Position numbers and translations under genes: made by a program. Source: Psychromonas algicola (GTDB lineage: Bacteria; Pseudomonadota; Gammaproteobacteria; Enterobacterales; Psychromonadaceae). Taken from it: 64,000 nt of DNA. Shown here in pieces: positions 37,891-48,023 of the stretch. A model generated the notes under the pieces. That model was not told the origin of the DNA. It was given only the letters and a program-made list of their open reading frames with translations, and searched no databases. Position 1 is the first letter of the stretch. Every line of letters starts with the position of its first letter. Location of the stretch: NCBI RefSeq assembly GCF_004378355.1, contig NZ_SNUB01000010.1:35026-99025 (forward strand), given 5' to 3'.

Positions 37891-39444
37891 ATGAGAAAAA
37901 CACGAGAGTTAATGTCTCTATTTCTATTAGCCTTTAGCACAAGTGCAATGGCTGAAGAAATGAGCGCATTTAGTAAGATGATTAACGGTATTAGTGAATC
38001 TGTAGATGGATTTTTTAATGATTATACTGGTTGGTTTGTTGGTTTAATTTTTAAAAGTGTCCCAGTTGGTGAAGCAAGCTTCCCAATTATTGTAGGCTGG
38101 TTATTATTAGCAGCTATCATCTTCACTGTATATTTTGGTTTTATACAATTTAAACGCGCTGGAATGGCAATTAATATTATAAAAGGAAAGTATACCGATC
38201 CTAATTCCAAAGAAGAAGGTGAAGTTTCTCACTTCCAAGCTTTAACAACAGCCCTTTCAGGTACTGTTGGTTTAGGTAATATCGCAGGTGTTGGTGCAGC
38301 ATTGGCTATCGGTGGTCCAGGTGCAACTTTCTGGATGATCGTTTGTGGTTTATTAGGCATGGCTTCTAAATTCTGTGAATGTACACTAGGTGTTAAATAC
38401 CGTACGGTTTTACCTTCAGGCGCAATTTCTGGTGGTCCAATGTACTACTTAAGCCAAGGTTTAAGTGAAAAAGGTTTCGCAGGTTTAGGTAAAGCATTAG
38501 CAATTGGTTTTGCATTAATGTGTATTTTAGGTTCATTGGGCGGCGGTAACATGTTCCAAGCAAACCAAGCACACGCAATGTTAACTTACGCGTTTGATGT
38601 ACCAAGTGAATACGGCATCATTACAGGTATCGTAATGGCTTGTTTAGTATTCTCGGTAATTGTTGGTGGTATGCCTTCAATTGCTTCAGTAACTGAACGT
38701 GTTGTTCCATGGATGGCAGCTCTATACATTGGTATGGCGGTGATTGTTATTGGTGCAAATATCGGTCAAGTTATTCCTGCATTTGCTTCAATCATTGATG
38801 GTGCTTTCACTGGAGCAGGTGTTGCTGGTGGTATCGTTGGTGCATTAATCCAAGGTTTAAAACGTGCAACATTCTCTAATGAAGCCGGTGTTGGTTCTGC
38901 TGCAATTGCCCACTCGGCAGTTAAAACAAAAGAGCCAATCACTGAAGGTTTAGTGTCTTTATTAGAACCTTTCATTGATACTGTTGTAATTTGTACAATG
39001 ACAGCATTAGTTATTACGATTGCAGGTCTAAATGTTGCTCCATTTGATGGTAGTGGCTTAACGGGTGTAACACTAACTGCTGCATCATTTACAGCAACAG
39101 CTGGTATCTTTAAATACCTACTAGCATTAGCAGTAGTTCTATTTGCTTTTTCAACAATGATTTCTTGGTCTTACTACGGCTTGAAAGCGTGGACTTACCT
39201 ATTCGGTGAAGGCAAGAAAGTTGAATTAGTATTTAAACTTATCTTCTGTGTGTTTGTAGTAGTTGGTGCAACAATCCAATTTGGTGCGGTAATTGACTTC
39301 TCTGACGCAGCTATCTTTGCAATGTCTATCTTTAACATTATTGGTTTATACTTCTTAATGCCAATCGTTAAGAAAGAGTTACAATCTTTCATTGCACGTA
39401 TAGATTCTGGTGAAATAAAAACTTACGATACTAAATCGAAGTAA
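37891..39444 (+). CDS. AGCS-family Na+:alanine/glycine symporter
   Basis: The 517-residue membrane protein carries the family motifs GTVGLGNIAGVGAALAIGGP (sodium/substrate site) and FSNEAGVGSAAIAHSAVKT, about eleven helices, and a long N-terminal leader that looks like a signal peptide (cleavage near AMA-EE). It takes up alanine or glycine with Na+, in keeping with a marine host. It is monocistronic with its own terminator. Confidence 0.93.
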   Translation: MRKTRELMSLFLLAFSTSAMAEEMSAFSKMINGISESVDGFFNDYTGWFVGLIFKSVPVGEASFPIIVGWLLLAAIIFTVYFGFIQFKRAGMAINIIKGKYTDPNSKEEGEVSHFQALTTALSGTVGLGNIAGVGAALAIGGPGATFWMIVCGLLGMASKFCECTLGVKYRTVLPSGAISGGPMYYLSQGLSEKGFAGLGKALAIGFALMCILGSLGGGNMFQANQAHAMLTYAFDVPSEYGIITGIVMACLVFSVIVGGMPSIASVTERVVPWMAALYIGMAVIVIGANIGQVIPAFASIIDGAFTGAGVAGGIVGALIQGLKRATFSNEAGVGSAAIAHSAVKTKEPITEGLVSLLEPFIDTVVICTMTALVITIAGLNVAPFDGSGLTGVTLTAASFTATAGIFKYLLALAVVLFAFSTMISWSYYGLKAWTYLFGEGKKVELVFKLIFCVFVVVGATIQFGAVIDFSDAAIFAMSIFNIIGLYFLMPIVKKELQSFIARIDSGEIKTYDTKSK

Positions 39445-39535
39445 TTAATAATCAGAATACGACTTCATTATGGCTGTGAAATACTATTAGCGGCCATTAT
39501 TGAATCAAAATATCAATGAATGTTTATTTATTTTT

Positions 39536-39569
39536 AGGCTATTGTACTTAAGTACTTTAGCCTTTTTTA
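39536..39569 (+). terminator. Terminator after the AGCS symporter
   Basis: GGCTA (39537-39541) pairs with TAGCC (39558-39562) around an inner palindrome GTACTTAAGTAC, followed by T6. Confidence 0.8.
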
Positions 39570-39736
39570 TGCCTTACATTTTATTAGTTTCATTTCTATT
39601 ATTTATATCAATAACAATCTATACTCATGAGACTTAAAGAAGTCTCAGTGAAATAAAAATAACAAAAACAATAATCACTTTAACATCGTAAATTTCACAA
39701 ATAACGATAAGATGAAATTCGATTGAAAGGACAAAT

Positions 39737-40303
39737 ATGGATAATACAGAACGCTTTACTATCGATCTTAATCGCCCATTACTAAAAGATGGCCCTAATT
39801 TTTTATCCCATACAGTCGTTATAAAAAGACATATAGCCTATTTAAGACCCACTATCACTTCTATGTTATTTTGTATGGTCTATATCGTTGTAGGAAGCTT
39901 TTTAATGGCACTTGCAGCACATCTTATAATGGAGGCACATAAGTATGATCTTATTATATTTGTTGGTGCTTTTGGCGTCGCGATTACCACTTTCGGTGTT
40001 TTGCTCATCCGCCCTTTTTTACAACGTGCAAGTTTTAACAAAAAATCAGGCGTCTTTGATAACAAAAAAGATAGAGATGTGAAATTACATCACATTGATT
40101 CCTTGCAGATAAATAACAAAATCATTCAACGTAAAAATGCCTTAAGTTACCAGTGTTTTGAGTTAAACATGCTCACTCAGCATGGCCGAAGAATTAATAT
40201 ACTTAACCATAATAATCAGCAACAATTAATGCTAGATGCCCTACTGTTAAGTACTTTTTTGAAAGTAGAAATTCAAGATTATCGTCGCGAAATTATACTT
40301 TGA
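39737..40303 (+). CDS. Unknown inner-membrane protein with two helices
   Basis: The 188-residue protein has hydrophobic helices at about 43-63 and 72-92, then a cytoplasmic domain rich in Lys, Asn and Gln with a PH-like strand pattern (GVFDNKKDRDVKLHHIDSLQI). GAAAGGAC precedes the ATG. I do not recognise the family. It may pair with the larger membrane protein downstream (104-base gap). Confidence 0.7.
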   Translation: MDNTERFTIDLNRPLLKDGPNFLSHTVVIKRHIAYLRPTITSMLFCMVYIVVGSFLMALAAHLIMEAHKYDLIIFVGAFGVAITTFGVLLIRPFLQRASFNKKSGVFDNKKDRDVKLHHIDSLQINNKIIQRKNALSYQCFELNMLTQHGRRINILNHNNQQQLMLDALLLSTFLKVEIQDYRREIIL

Positions 40304-40407
40304 AATAGCTTTAATTTAATATTGCTGGACGGTTCATAACTAGTAAGAATAGAAAGTTTTAATAAATCACTCATCTCAATAAATCCAACTAAAATAATGC
40401 CAAAAAA

Positions 40408-42069
40408 ATGAATAAAGAATGTAATAAAATTGAAAAAAAGCTCAGCGACTATTTAAATACTTTATATAAAAAATCGTTCAAAAAATTAAATACTATTATA
40501 AATATTGGGTTAATTATATTAACTATGATAATACTTATGATGTTTATATCTCAAATTGGTGGCTTTCATAATCTTCAGCACCACTTATTAAATGTTTTAT
40601 TCATTTTGCTATTAATGATTGGCATTAAAATAGTGATAACATTCATGAATAAATGGATATTTGGAAGTAAGTACAGTGTTATTGACATTGTAGAAATTTC
40701 TGGATATATCAAAAAGTACAATGAAACCATGTATATACCTAACATAGGTTCAACTACTTTAACTTATTACTACTTTGATCTTGTTAATAGCAGTGAAGTT
40801 CCAACAACATTGATTATTTCACCTCTTCAAAATCACGCAATTCAGCGGATGTTAAACAATAACCCATCACACAAAATATACACATATAAAGTTGCTATTC
40901 TTGAGCCTAAATCAGCAGAGCTTATTAATAAGACTTTAAGAGATGGAACGCTTCTATTACTCCCACTTGAAGAATTTTTTACCAAGGAAAATGGCCTTGA
41001 TGAAGAATTTAACTCAGATGCAACCTTTGAAGATGACACAAATTCAGATCCACATATTAGTTATAACTCTGAATATCGATTAAAAATAAAGAATAAAGAC
41101 ACTTGGTATGCACCTGAACAATATAATCACCAACCAAGTTTTACTGTTTCAAGAAGCGAAATTAAACCAGATAAACAATATCATTTAATATGTGAAGATA
41201 AAATTTCGCATAAAATGGACTTTATCCCTTTCAAACCATCGAAAATAATAAAGGATGTTAACCTTATAAACCAGTTTGATGAGCCTGAATATGAAGATAT
41301 GAATATAGAAGATGTTGTTTATTATGCACATGAAGAGTTTCATGACTTTCAAGATTTTCGTACGCGTTCAGAGCCAGTAAAAAATGTTAAAGGACCAAAT
41401 TTTTTGGGATTTTGTCTAATTTCATATGCGATTAATTGTTTTTTATTTGGCTTTTTATTGAATGAGCAAACTCCAGGTTTTTTCTTCGCGTTAAACCTAT
41501 TAATAACTGCGACATTATTCATTGCTATTATTAAAGTTACATTCTTTCCTCTGTTTGTAAAAACCCCGGTTCGTTTCCATAGAAAAAACAAAGAAATATA
41601 TGTTCATATAAATAACAGTCTATATAAAATACCGTGGGAAAAAAGTGATATTTCAATTATTGTAAAACAAAACAAAATCACAACCAATTATTATCTCACA
41701 TTATGGTTAGACCCCAAGTATGACGTAAACAACAATAGTGAAGTAGTAGTCCCATTTACATTATTTTCTTCAGAAGATATACATGGAAAAGTTTATTTTT
41801 TTTGGGATTATATCAATCGCTATATGAAGTATGCAGATCCCTTTTCAGTAAAAAAACAAAAGAAACAATTGAAAGCACCAGAGAAAAAAGAAAACAAAAC
41901 AATTAGCTCCCAGCTATTTGATTTATTGATATTTATTATTTTTCTTCCTATTCTGATTATGATTGTTTTCTCAGATCACAATGAACTTAGAAGAGTATTA
42001 AACCCTTTCAAACAAAAATGGCCGAGTAAGGTACATGAGTGGACAGAAAAAGTATGTAATTGGCATTAA
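40408..42069 (+). CDS. Unknown membrane protein, C-terminal region DUF6708-like
   Basis: The 553-residue protein has helix pairs at about 28-48 and 55-75 and again at about 310-350, plus a C-terminal helix (about 500-520). Between them lies a large soluble part. The section PVRFHRKNKEIYVH...WDYINRYM...KWPSKVHEW resembles DUF6708 proteins, which are often found near type VI or contact-dependent systems, but no such genes are here. This match is from memory. Codon use is very AT-rich and there is no clear ribosome site, suggesting foreign origin. An IS remnant follows directly. Confidence 0.6.
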   Translation: MNKECNKIEKKLSDYLNTLYKKSFKKLNTIINIGLIILTMIILMMFISQIGGFHNLQHHLLNVLFILLLMIGIKIVITFMNKWIFGSKYSVIDIVEISGYIKKYNETMYIPNIGSTTLTYYYFDLVNSSEVPTTLIISPLQNHAIQRMLNNNPSHKIYTYKVAILEPKSAELINKTLRDGTLLLLPLEEFFTKENGLDEEFNSDATFEDDTNSDPHISYNSEYRLKIKNKDTWYAPEQYNHQPSFTVSRSEIKPDKQYHLICEDKISHKMDFIPFKPSKIIKDVNLINQFDEPEYEDMNIEDVVYYAHEEFHDFQDFRTRSEPVKNVKGPNFLGFCLISYAINCFLFGFLLNEQTPGFFFALNLLITATLFIAIIKVTFFPLFVKTPVRFHRKNKEIYVHINNSLYKIPWEKSDISIIVKQNKITTNYYLTLWLDPKYDVNNNSEVVVPFTLFSSEDIHGKVYFFWDYINRYMKYADPFSVKKQKKQLKAPEKKENKTISSQLFDLLIFIIFLPILIMIVFSDHNELRRVLNPFKQKWPSKVHEWTEKVCNWH

Positions 42070-42080
42070 TATGTTTTGTT

Positions 42081-42439
42081 CTGAAATGAGTTTACGCAAG
42101 GGGTACATTATATATCCTTGGTCACAGGTGCTTACGGCCGAAGGATAATGGGCTATGAATTGAGTAATGAAATGAAAGCGACAGAGATGGTTATGACTGT
42201 TATCAAAATGCTTTCGCTGAACGAGTAGACGAAATCTTAAAACAAGAATTTTTACTATATGAATGTCGAAATATTGATGAGTTAAAACAGTTCGTTGAAG
42301 AATCAATATTCATATACAATGAAATGTGACCGCATATGAGTTTGGGAATGAAAACACCAAATCAAGTGCATAAAAAAGATCAGGATAAAGTGCTACTGGC
42401 CTTCCATTAAAACCGTCAACCTATTTCAGGACGGGACAA
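42081..42439 (+). mobile_element. IS3-family element remnant (copy 1), 5'-truncated
   Basis: Plus-strand OrfB fragments are readable: GVHYISLVTGAY and RRIMGYELSNEMKAT, then after a deletion DCYQNAFAERVDEILKQEF and LYECRNIDELKQFVEESIFI, YNEM-stop-PHMSLGMKTP, ending KVLLAFH-stop. This is the C-terminal part of the DDE integrase domain. TGA replaces the Arg codon of the family YNxxRPH motif. The right end CAACCTATTTCAGGACGGGACA is at 42439 (given here as 22 bases split: CAACCTATTT, CAGGACGGGACA). The 5' half is missing. Confidence 0.88.
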
Positions 42440-42616
42440 CTACTTAATCTGATCATATTTATCTTGCTGACTTGCTATCTTTCGGTATTATAGGATGACT
42501 ATAAAAAGTCTACTTTTAATTAATATTTCATCTATGCTAATAATAAAAATTAAATAGCACTATACCTATCTACCTTCTTTCTCTTTGTCATTTTAGACGT
42601 TTACTGAGGACTCATT
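42440..42616. other. Spacer before the ynb-like operon
   Basis: AT-rich sequence with no ORF. A TGAGGA ribosome site is just before the ynbA-like start. A promoter is expected here but no clear -35/-10 pair stands out. Confidence 0.35.
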
Positions 42617-43228
42617 ATGCTAACCATTTATGATTTAAAGCCTAAATTCCAACAACTATTACGCCCTATTACAACCTGGTTAGCGAATGAAGGTATTACA
42701 GCAAATCAAGTTACCTATGCAGCAATGTTGTTATCATTGATAACAGGCATCATTATTTATGTCAGTGACGCAAACATGTGGTCATTATTGTTACTGCCTT
42801 TTGTTTTATTTTTACGCATGGCGCTTAACGCTATTGATGGAATGTTAGCACGTGAACATAATATGAAAACGGTTAAAGGTGCCATGCTTAATGAGATGAC
42901 CGATGTGATGTCTGATATCGCGATTTACCTTCCATTAGCCATTGCAACCAATGTCTCTGCGATTTTATTGATTGGTTTTGTTATTATTGGTTTACTAACT
43001 GAAATGGCAGGTGTAGTTGCACAGGCTGTCAATAACGATAGACGTTATGATGGCCCAATGGGAAAAAGTGATCGTGCATTTGTAATGGGGCTATTAGCAA
43101 TCTTACTCGCTTTTGATTTGATTTCAGCAGCATGGGTGGTTGTTTATTTGGCTGTTATTACATTATTTGCTCTATTAACACTTTATAATCGAATGTCTAA
43201 AGGCATTGTCATTGCTAAAGAAAGCTAA
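42617..43228 (+). CDS. ynbA: CDP-alcohol phosphatidyltransferase family protein, YnbA-like
   Basis: The 203-residue membrane protein has about six helices and a variant of the family motif: N-A-I-D-G-x2-A-R-x8-G-x3-N-x3-D instead of D-x2-D-G-x2-A-R-x8-G-x3-D-x3-D. Two of four metal-binding Asp are Asn. With YnbC-like and YnbD-like genes downstream, it corresponds to E. coli YnbA, thought to act on phospholipid headgroups. The ynbB (CDP-diglyceride synthase) gene of the E. coli set is absent. Confidence 0.82.
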   Translation: MLTIYDLKPKFQQLLRPITTWLANEGITANQVTYAAMLLSLITGIIIYVSDANMWSLLLLPFVLFLRMALNAIDGMLAREHNMKTVKGAMLNEMTDVMSDIAIYLPLAIATNVSAILLIGFVIIGLLTEMAGVVAQAVNNDRRYDGPMGKSDRAFVMGLLAILLAFDLISAAWVVVYLAVITLFALLTLYNRMSKGIVIAKES

Positions 43229-43271
43229 ACCATATTCTGACTAAATAAATTCAAGCTAGGAAATAATAAAT

Positions 43272-45008
43272 ATGCAAACAGGTACATTTAATACATTTGA
43301 TGGAAAAGCTCTTTTTTATCGATGTTGGAAGAATGAATCAAATAATAATGGCAAAGTACTTTTATTATTACACCGTGGTCATGAGCATTCTTTACGATTA
43401 AATAATATTGCAGAAAATGCCGCTTTTGAAGGTTACACCATTTATTCTTTTGATAATCGTGGTCATGGTGAAACTGAGGTTGAAGCAACTTTTGAATTTA
43501 TGAATTTAGTTCGCGATTTAAATTCATTCGTGACTTTTGTTTGCACTAAAGAAGAAAAGAAAAGTGAAGATATTTTTGTTATTGCAAACTCTGTTGCAGG
43601 TGTTGTTGCCTCCACTTGGGTGCACGACTATGCGCCTAAAATTAGTGGCATGGCATTAATTGCACCCGCCTTTGAAATAAAGCTATATGTCCCTTTTGCT
43701 AAACCTTGCTTAGATTTTGCACTCAAGTTTAAACCTAAGATGAATATTACATCCTATGTAAAATCTAAGTTTCTTACCCATGATCTTATTGAACAAAAGA
43801 AATACGACGCGGATCCTCTTATCACACCTAATATTCCAGCAAGCCAACTTACCACGTTATTAGATACAGGTAAGCGAATTGTCGCCGATGCAGCTATGAT
43901 AACCTTGCCAACGTTAGTTCTTTCTGCAGGGAAAGATTATGTGGTGAACTCTAAAAAACAAGGCGACTTTTACGCGAATTTATCAAGTCCATTAAAACGT
44001 TTTGTTGAATTTGAAGACTTTTATCATGGCATGTTATATGAACAGAATGCACAGTCTGCTATTGATGAAATCGCTCAATTTATTGATCAATCTTTTGCTT
44101 ATCAAGCTGAGTCAATGACTGAGCAACTTGTTAAAATAACCCAGCAAGAGCACGATAAAATTAGCTATGGCACTTTACCTTTATACAAAGAAATCAATTA
44201 CTTCACTCAACGTTTATTAATGAAACGATTAGGTTTTATGAGTAAAGGCATGCAAATAGGACTAACTTACGGTTTTGATTCAGGTGTCACTTTAGATCAT
44301 ATTTATAAAAATCGACCTGAAGGTGTCGGTTACCTAGGAAAAGTAATTGATAAAGGCTATTTAAATAGTATTGGTTGGCAGGGAATTCGCCAACGTAAAA
44401 TCAATAGTATCGCGACTATTGAACAGAAAATTGCAGCATTACAAGCTGCAGGCAAAACCGTTAACATATTAGATATTGCAGGTGGCCCGGCGAGATACCT
44501 TATTGAAATAGCGAATAAACATCCCGACGTAAATATTCAAGTTAGAGATTATCAAATGCAAAATGTTCTGCAAGGACAGCGTTTAGCTGCAGAACGAAGA
44601 CTTAAGAATATTACCTATAAAGAAAATGATGCCTTTGATCCTAACAATTACAAAAAAGATGAATTTGAACCTAATATTGTTGTTATCTCCGGTGTCTTCG
44701 AATTATTCACAGATAATGAATTGATCAGTCGCGCAATTAAGGGAGTCGCTTCAATTATACAAGATAATGGTTTCCTTGTTTATACAGGGCAACCTTGGCA
44801 CCCTCAGCTTGAGCAGATTGCAAATGTATTAGGTAACCATCAAGATACTAAGTGGATAATGCGTCGTCGCAGCCAGTACGAACTTGATAGCTTATTTGCA
44901 CAGTATGGCTTTGCTAAAGATAATATGTTGATAGACAACTGGGGAATTTTTACGGTTTCATCTGCATTATTCCAAGGCCCAGCGAAAGCAAAACAGAAAA
45001 ATGGATAA
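43272..45008 (+). CDS. ynbC: Alpha/beta hydrolase-methyltransferase fusion, YnbC-like
   Basis: The 578-residue protein fuses an alpha/beta hydrolase domain (about 5-275; LLHRGHEHS, SFDNRGHGET, nucleophile region ANSVAG, late His in DFYHGML) to a Rossmann methyltransferase-like domain (about 340-570; VNILDIAGGPARYLIEIA as motif I, NIVVISGVFELF). Length and order match YnbC. The nucleophile elbow lacks the usual first Gly. It is followed by the phosphatase gene with an 8-base overlap. A role in making or editing an unusual lipid is inferred. Confidence 0.82.
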   Translation: MQTGTFNTFDGKALFYRCWKNESNNNGKVLLLLHRGHEHSLRLNNIAENAAFEGYTIYSFDNRGHGETEVEATFEFMNLVRDLNSFVTFVCTKEEKKSEDIFVIANSVAGVVASTWVHDYAPKISGMALIAPAFEIKLYVPFAKPCLDFALKFKPKMNITSYVKSKFLTHDLIEQKKYDADPLITPNIPASQLTTLLDTGKRIVADAAMITLPTLVLSAGKDYVVNSKKQGDFYANLSSPLKRFVEFEDFYHGMLYEQNAQSAIDEIAQFIDQSFAYQAESMTEQLVKITQQEHDKISYGTLPLYKEINYFTQRLLMKRLGFMSKGMQIGLTYGFDSGVTLDHIYKNRPEGVGYLGKVIDKGYLNSIGWQGIRQRKINSIATIEQKIAALQAAGKTVNILDIAGGPARYLIEIANKHPDVNIQVRDYQMQNVLQGQRLAAERRLKNITYKENDAFDPNNYKKDEFEPNIVVISGVFELFTDNELISRAIKGVASIIQDNGFLVYTGQPWHPQLEQIANVLGNHQDTKWIMRRRSQYELDSLFAQYGFAKDNMLIDNWGIFTVSSALFQGPAKAKQKNG

Positions 45009-46338
45009 ACAATCGGCCTACTTATCGCAGTTTGATGCATCACTAGACGCTCCTGCTACGTTAAAAGAACGGTTTGTGTGGTTAGTGTTTATGGGAATTG
45101 TATTTTTCCTATTATATGGCGCAGCAAATCAGTTTGCTGCCAATACTGCTCCCCACTTTTCTTTTCTGTTTGACTGGGAAAATAACATCCCCTTTATTCC
45201 GGGTTTTATTGTTCCCTATATGTCTTCGGACATTGTCTTTGTGTTTGCGTTTTTATTAGTTCAAACACGCTTAGCACTGCGAATTTTAGCAGTTAGGGTG
45301 TTATTTATTGTTTTAGTATCAGTAAGCATTTTTATCCTGTTACCTCTACAATTTTCTTATGATAAACCGGCCATCGATAGTTTTAATTTTTTATTCAAAT
45401 TATTAGAAGCAGACAAACCGTTTAATCAGTTGCCCTCCTTACACGTGAGTTTTTCAATTGTGTTTTGGTTTTGTATGAAACAGCATATACCTAATAAATG
45501 GATAAAAGCTTCTCTGGGTATTTGGTTATTACTTATCATTATTTCAACGCTGTTTGTTTATCAACATCACTTTATAGATTTACCTACTGGTTTACTTGTT
45601 GGTTTCTTGGCTGTTTATTTATTTAATAAAAAGTCAAAAAATTCAATACTCAATCAGTTCATGACACCAAGACACCTTAAAATGGGATTATATTTTTTAG
45701 CGGCCAGTATTGCGTTAATGATACTAAGCTTTTCTATCCACCCTTTGTTTATGTATCTGTTTATCACCACTTTTAGTGTTAGCTTGGTTTATGCCTTTGG
45801 CATGAATAATTTATTGGTTAGCACTAAAAAGAAACCAAACCTAGTACAGTGGATTGTCTTTTTTCCTTATTTTTTAGGCACTCGACTTTCATGGCATTTC
45901 TATAAGCGTTCTTTGCCACTTATGGCAAAAGTTGATGATGGGTTTTATATTGGCCGTTTCCCTACTCTGGACGAGTATGATGAAATCTCTGAATTAGGGA
46001 TCAAACGTGTTGTTAATCTTGCAATTGAATTACAACTCAATCAAACAACGCTAAAACAAGACCAATTTAATTTTTTAGATCAAACTATTCAAGATCCTGC
46101 TTTATTGCATCAAGCGGTTCTACTTGTTAAAAAACACAAATCTCAAGGTGTTTATGTCCATTGTGCTTTAGGCTTGTCTCGTTCGATTTTAGTGGCTTCT
46201 GCTTGGATGTTGTATAGTGGAAAAACAGAGCAAGAAATTGCACTGCATTTGAAAACAATTCGTCCGCGTTATATTCAATCAAAATATATGCAAGTTAATA
46301 TAAATTTATACAAGAGCTATCTAAAAACTCTTAAATAA
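45001..46338 (+). CDS. ynbD: PAP2 / dual-specificity phosphatase fusion, YnbD-like
   Basis: The 445-residue protein has N-terminal membrane helices carrying a PAP2 lipid-phosphatase signature (QLPSLHVSFS and HHFIDLPTG, about 135-205), more helices, and a C-terminal cysteine phosphatase (about 305-445) with P-loop HCALGLSRS (Cys388, Arg394). Such a pair can remove phosphate from a lipid phosphate. It is the last gene of the operon and matches YnbD in layout. Confidence 0.85.
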   Translation: MDKQSAYLSQFDASLDAPATLKERFVWLVFMGIVFFLLYGAANQFAANTAPHFSFLFDWENNIPFIPGFIVPYMSSDIVFVFAFLLVQTRLALRILAVRVLFIVLVSVSIFILLPLQFSYDKPAIDSFNFLFKLLEADKPFNQLPSLHVSFSIVFWFCMKQHIPNKWIKASLGIWLLLIIISTLFVYQHHFIDLPTGLLVGFLAVYLFNKKSKNSILNQFMTPRHLKMGLYFLAASIALMILSFSIHPLFMYLFITTFSVSLVYAFGMNNLLVSTKKKPNLVQWIVFFPYFLGTRLSWHFYKRSLPLMAKVDDGFYIGRFPTLDEYDEISELGIKRVVNLAIELQLNQTTLKQDQFNFLDQTIQDPALLHQAVLLVKKHKSQGVYVHCALGLSRSILVASAWMLYSGKTEQEIALHLKTIRPRYIQSKYMQVNINLYKSYLKTLK

Positions 46339-46354
46339 ATTAGAAGTGAATACA

Positions 46355-46389
46355 AAAATGCCTATCAGTTTTTAATTGATAGGCATTTT
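46355..46389. terminator. Bidirectional terminator between ynbD-like and purF
   Basis: AAAATGCCTATCA (46355-46367) pairs with TGATAGGCATTTT (46377-46389), A-rich left and T-rich right. Confidence 0.88.
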
Positions 46390-46418
46390 ATAGACAACAT
46401 ATTATAGGGTTGTGAATA

Positions 46419-47933
46419 TTACGATTCGTTATACATTTCTAAGTTAGCAATTTCTTCTTTTTGCTCTTGGATTTTTTTAGCATCTTCACTACGTAAACTT
46501 GCTAAATAATCAAAGTACTCTTTATCAACATCTGCAGTTACGTATTTGCCATCAAACACCGAACATTCAAATTCTTTGATCGCTGGGTTTTGTTTGCCTA
46601 CGGCATCTTTTAAATCTTGAAGGTCTTGGAAGATTAACTTATCGGTTCCAATACAATCATTGATTTGTTCAACATTACGAGAATGTGCAATTAATTCTTC
46701 TGGTGTCGGCATATCGATACCATAAACATTAGGGTAACGTACTTCAGGAGCTGCAGAAGCTAAATAAACTTTCTTTGCCCCTGCTTCTCGAACCATTTCA
46801 ATAATTTGTTCTGACGTTGTTCCACGTACGATTGAGTCATCAACTAATAATACGTTTTTACCTTTAAATTCTGCCGCGATTGGATTTAACTTACGACGAA
46901 CAGATTTACGACGTTGAGTTTGCCCTGGCATAATAAACGTACGACCGATATAACGGTTTTTAACAAATCCTTGACGGTATGGTAAACCTAACTCAACTGA
47001 AATTTCTAAAGCAATATCATTCGAAGTTTCAGGAATTGGAATAACAGCATCGATTTCTAAATCCGCCCATTCACGTTTAATTTTTGCGCCTAATTTACGT
47101 CCCATTTCTAAACGAGCTTCATAAACAGAAATACCATTTAGTGTTGAATCTGGACGAGCAAAATAAACATATTCAAAGATACAAGGCGTCAAAGATGTAT
47201 TCTCAGCACAAAGTTGTGTATGCAATTTTCTATCTTCAGTAATATAAACTGCTTCACCAGGTTCAACATCGCGTAAGAATTTAAAACCTATGGTATCTAA
47301 GCCAACACTTTCTGAAGCAACGATATATTCTGTATCACCCTCTTCTGTCTGACGAGATCCTAAGACTAATGGACGAATGCCATCAGGGTCTCTGAAAGCA
47401 ACAAGACCATGGTCAATAATTAAAGAGGTAACAGCATAAGCCCCTTTAATTTGCTTATGAAGTTGACTAACAGCGGCAAAGATATCAGCAGGTAATAATC
47501 GATCTGTCGTTACTTTTGCAAGCTCGGCAGCAAAGGTATTTAATAGTAATTCTGAGTCCGACGTAGTATTGATATGACGACGAGACTTGATAAGCGCGCT
47601 ACGTAAATCTTTAGCGTTAGTTAGGTTACCATTGTGAGCTAATGATATTCCCCAAGGAGAGTTAACATAAAAAGGTTGGGCTTCTGCTGCGCTCGAACTA
47701 CCTGCAGTCGGGTAACGTACATGGCCAATACCACTGTTCCCTTTTAAGCGTTGCATATGTTTAGTTTCAAACACATCTTTAACTAAGCCGTTTGCTTTAC
47801 GTTGTTTAAAGTTACCATCATAAGTTGTTACGATACCTGCAGCATCTTGTCCACGATGCTGTAAAACGGTCAATGCATCATAAATGCTTTGATTGACAGG
47901 AGTTGAACCAACGATACCCACTATTCCACACAT
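46419..47933 (-). CDS. purF: Amidophosphoribosyltransferase
   Basis: The 504-residue enzyme makes phosphoribosylamine from PRPP and glutamine, the first step of purine synthesis. Cys2 after the initiator Met is the glutaminase nucleophile (MCGIVGIVG). The C-terminal PRTase domain has the PRPP loop [15 protein letters not shown]. It is downstream of cvpA, as in other gammaproteobacteria. Confidence 0.98.
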   Translation of the reverse strand: MCGIVGIVGSTPVNQSIYDALTVLQHRGQDAAGIVTTYDGNFKQRKANGLVKDVFETKHMQRLKGNSGIGHVRYPTAGSSSAAEAQPFYVNSPWGISLAHNGNLTNAKDLRSALIKSRRHINTTSDSELLLNTFAAELAKVTTDRLLPADIFAAVSQLHKQIKGAYAVTSLIIDHGLVAFRDPDGIRPLVLGSRQTEEGDTEYIVASESVGLDTIGFKFLRDVEPGEAVYITEDRKLHTQLCAENTSLTPCIFEYVYFARPDSTLNGISVYEARLEMGRKLGAKIKREWADLEIDAVIPIPETSNDIALEISVELGLPYRQGFVKNRYIGRTFIMPGQTQRRKSVRRKLNPIAAEFKGKNVLLVDDSIVRGTTSEQIIEMVREAGAKKVYLASAAPEVRYPNVYGIDMPTPEELIAHSRNVEQINDCIGTDKLIFQDLQDLKDAVGKQNPAIKEFECSVFDGKYVTADVDKEYFDYLASLRSEDAKKIQEQKEEIANLEMYNES

Positions 47934-48023
47934 AAGTTAAAACCTTTCTGTTTTTAAGAGTGTTCACATAAAAATAAAAGTACAATGCACTTTAAAATTA
48001 AGTGAATAATTCACAATCAAGTT

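Noticed and set aside
39628..39647. Hairpin with the same GAGACTT/AAGTCTC stem as the one after trxC (7760-7781), as a dispersed repeat
   Set aside because: Only the 7-8 base stem is shared and flanks differ; chance similarity is likely.
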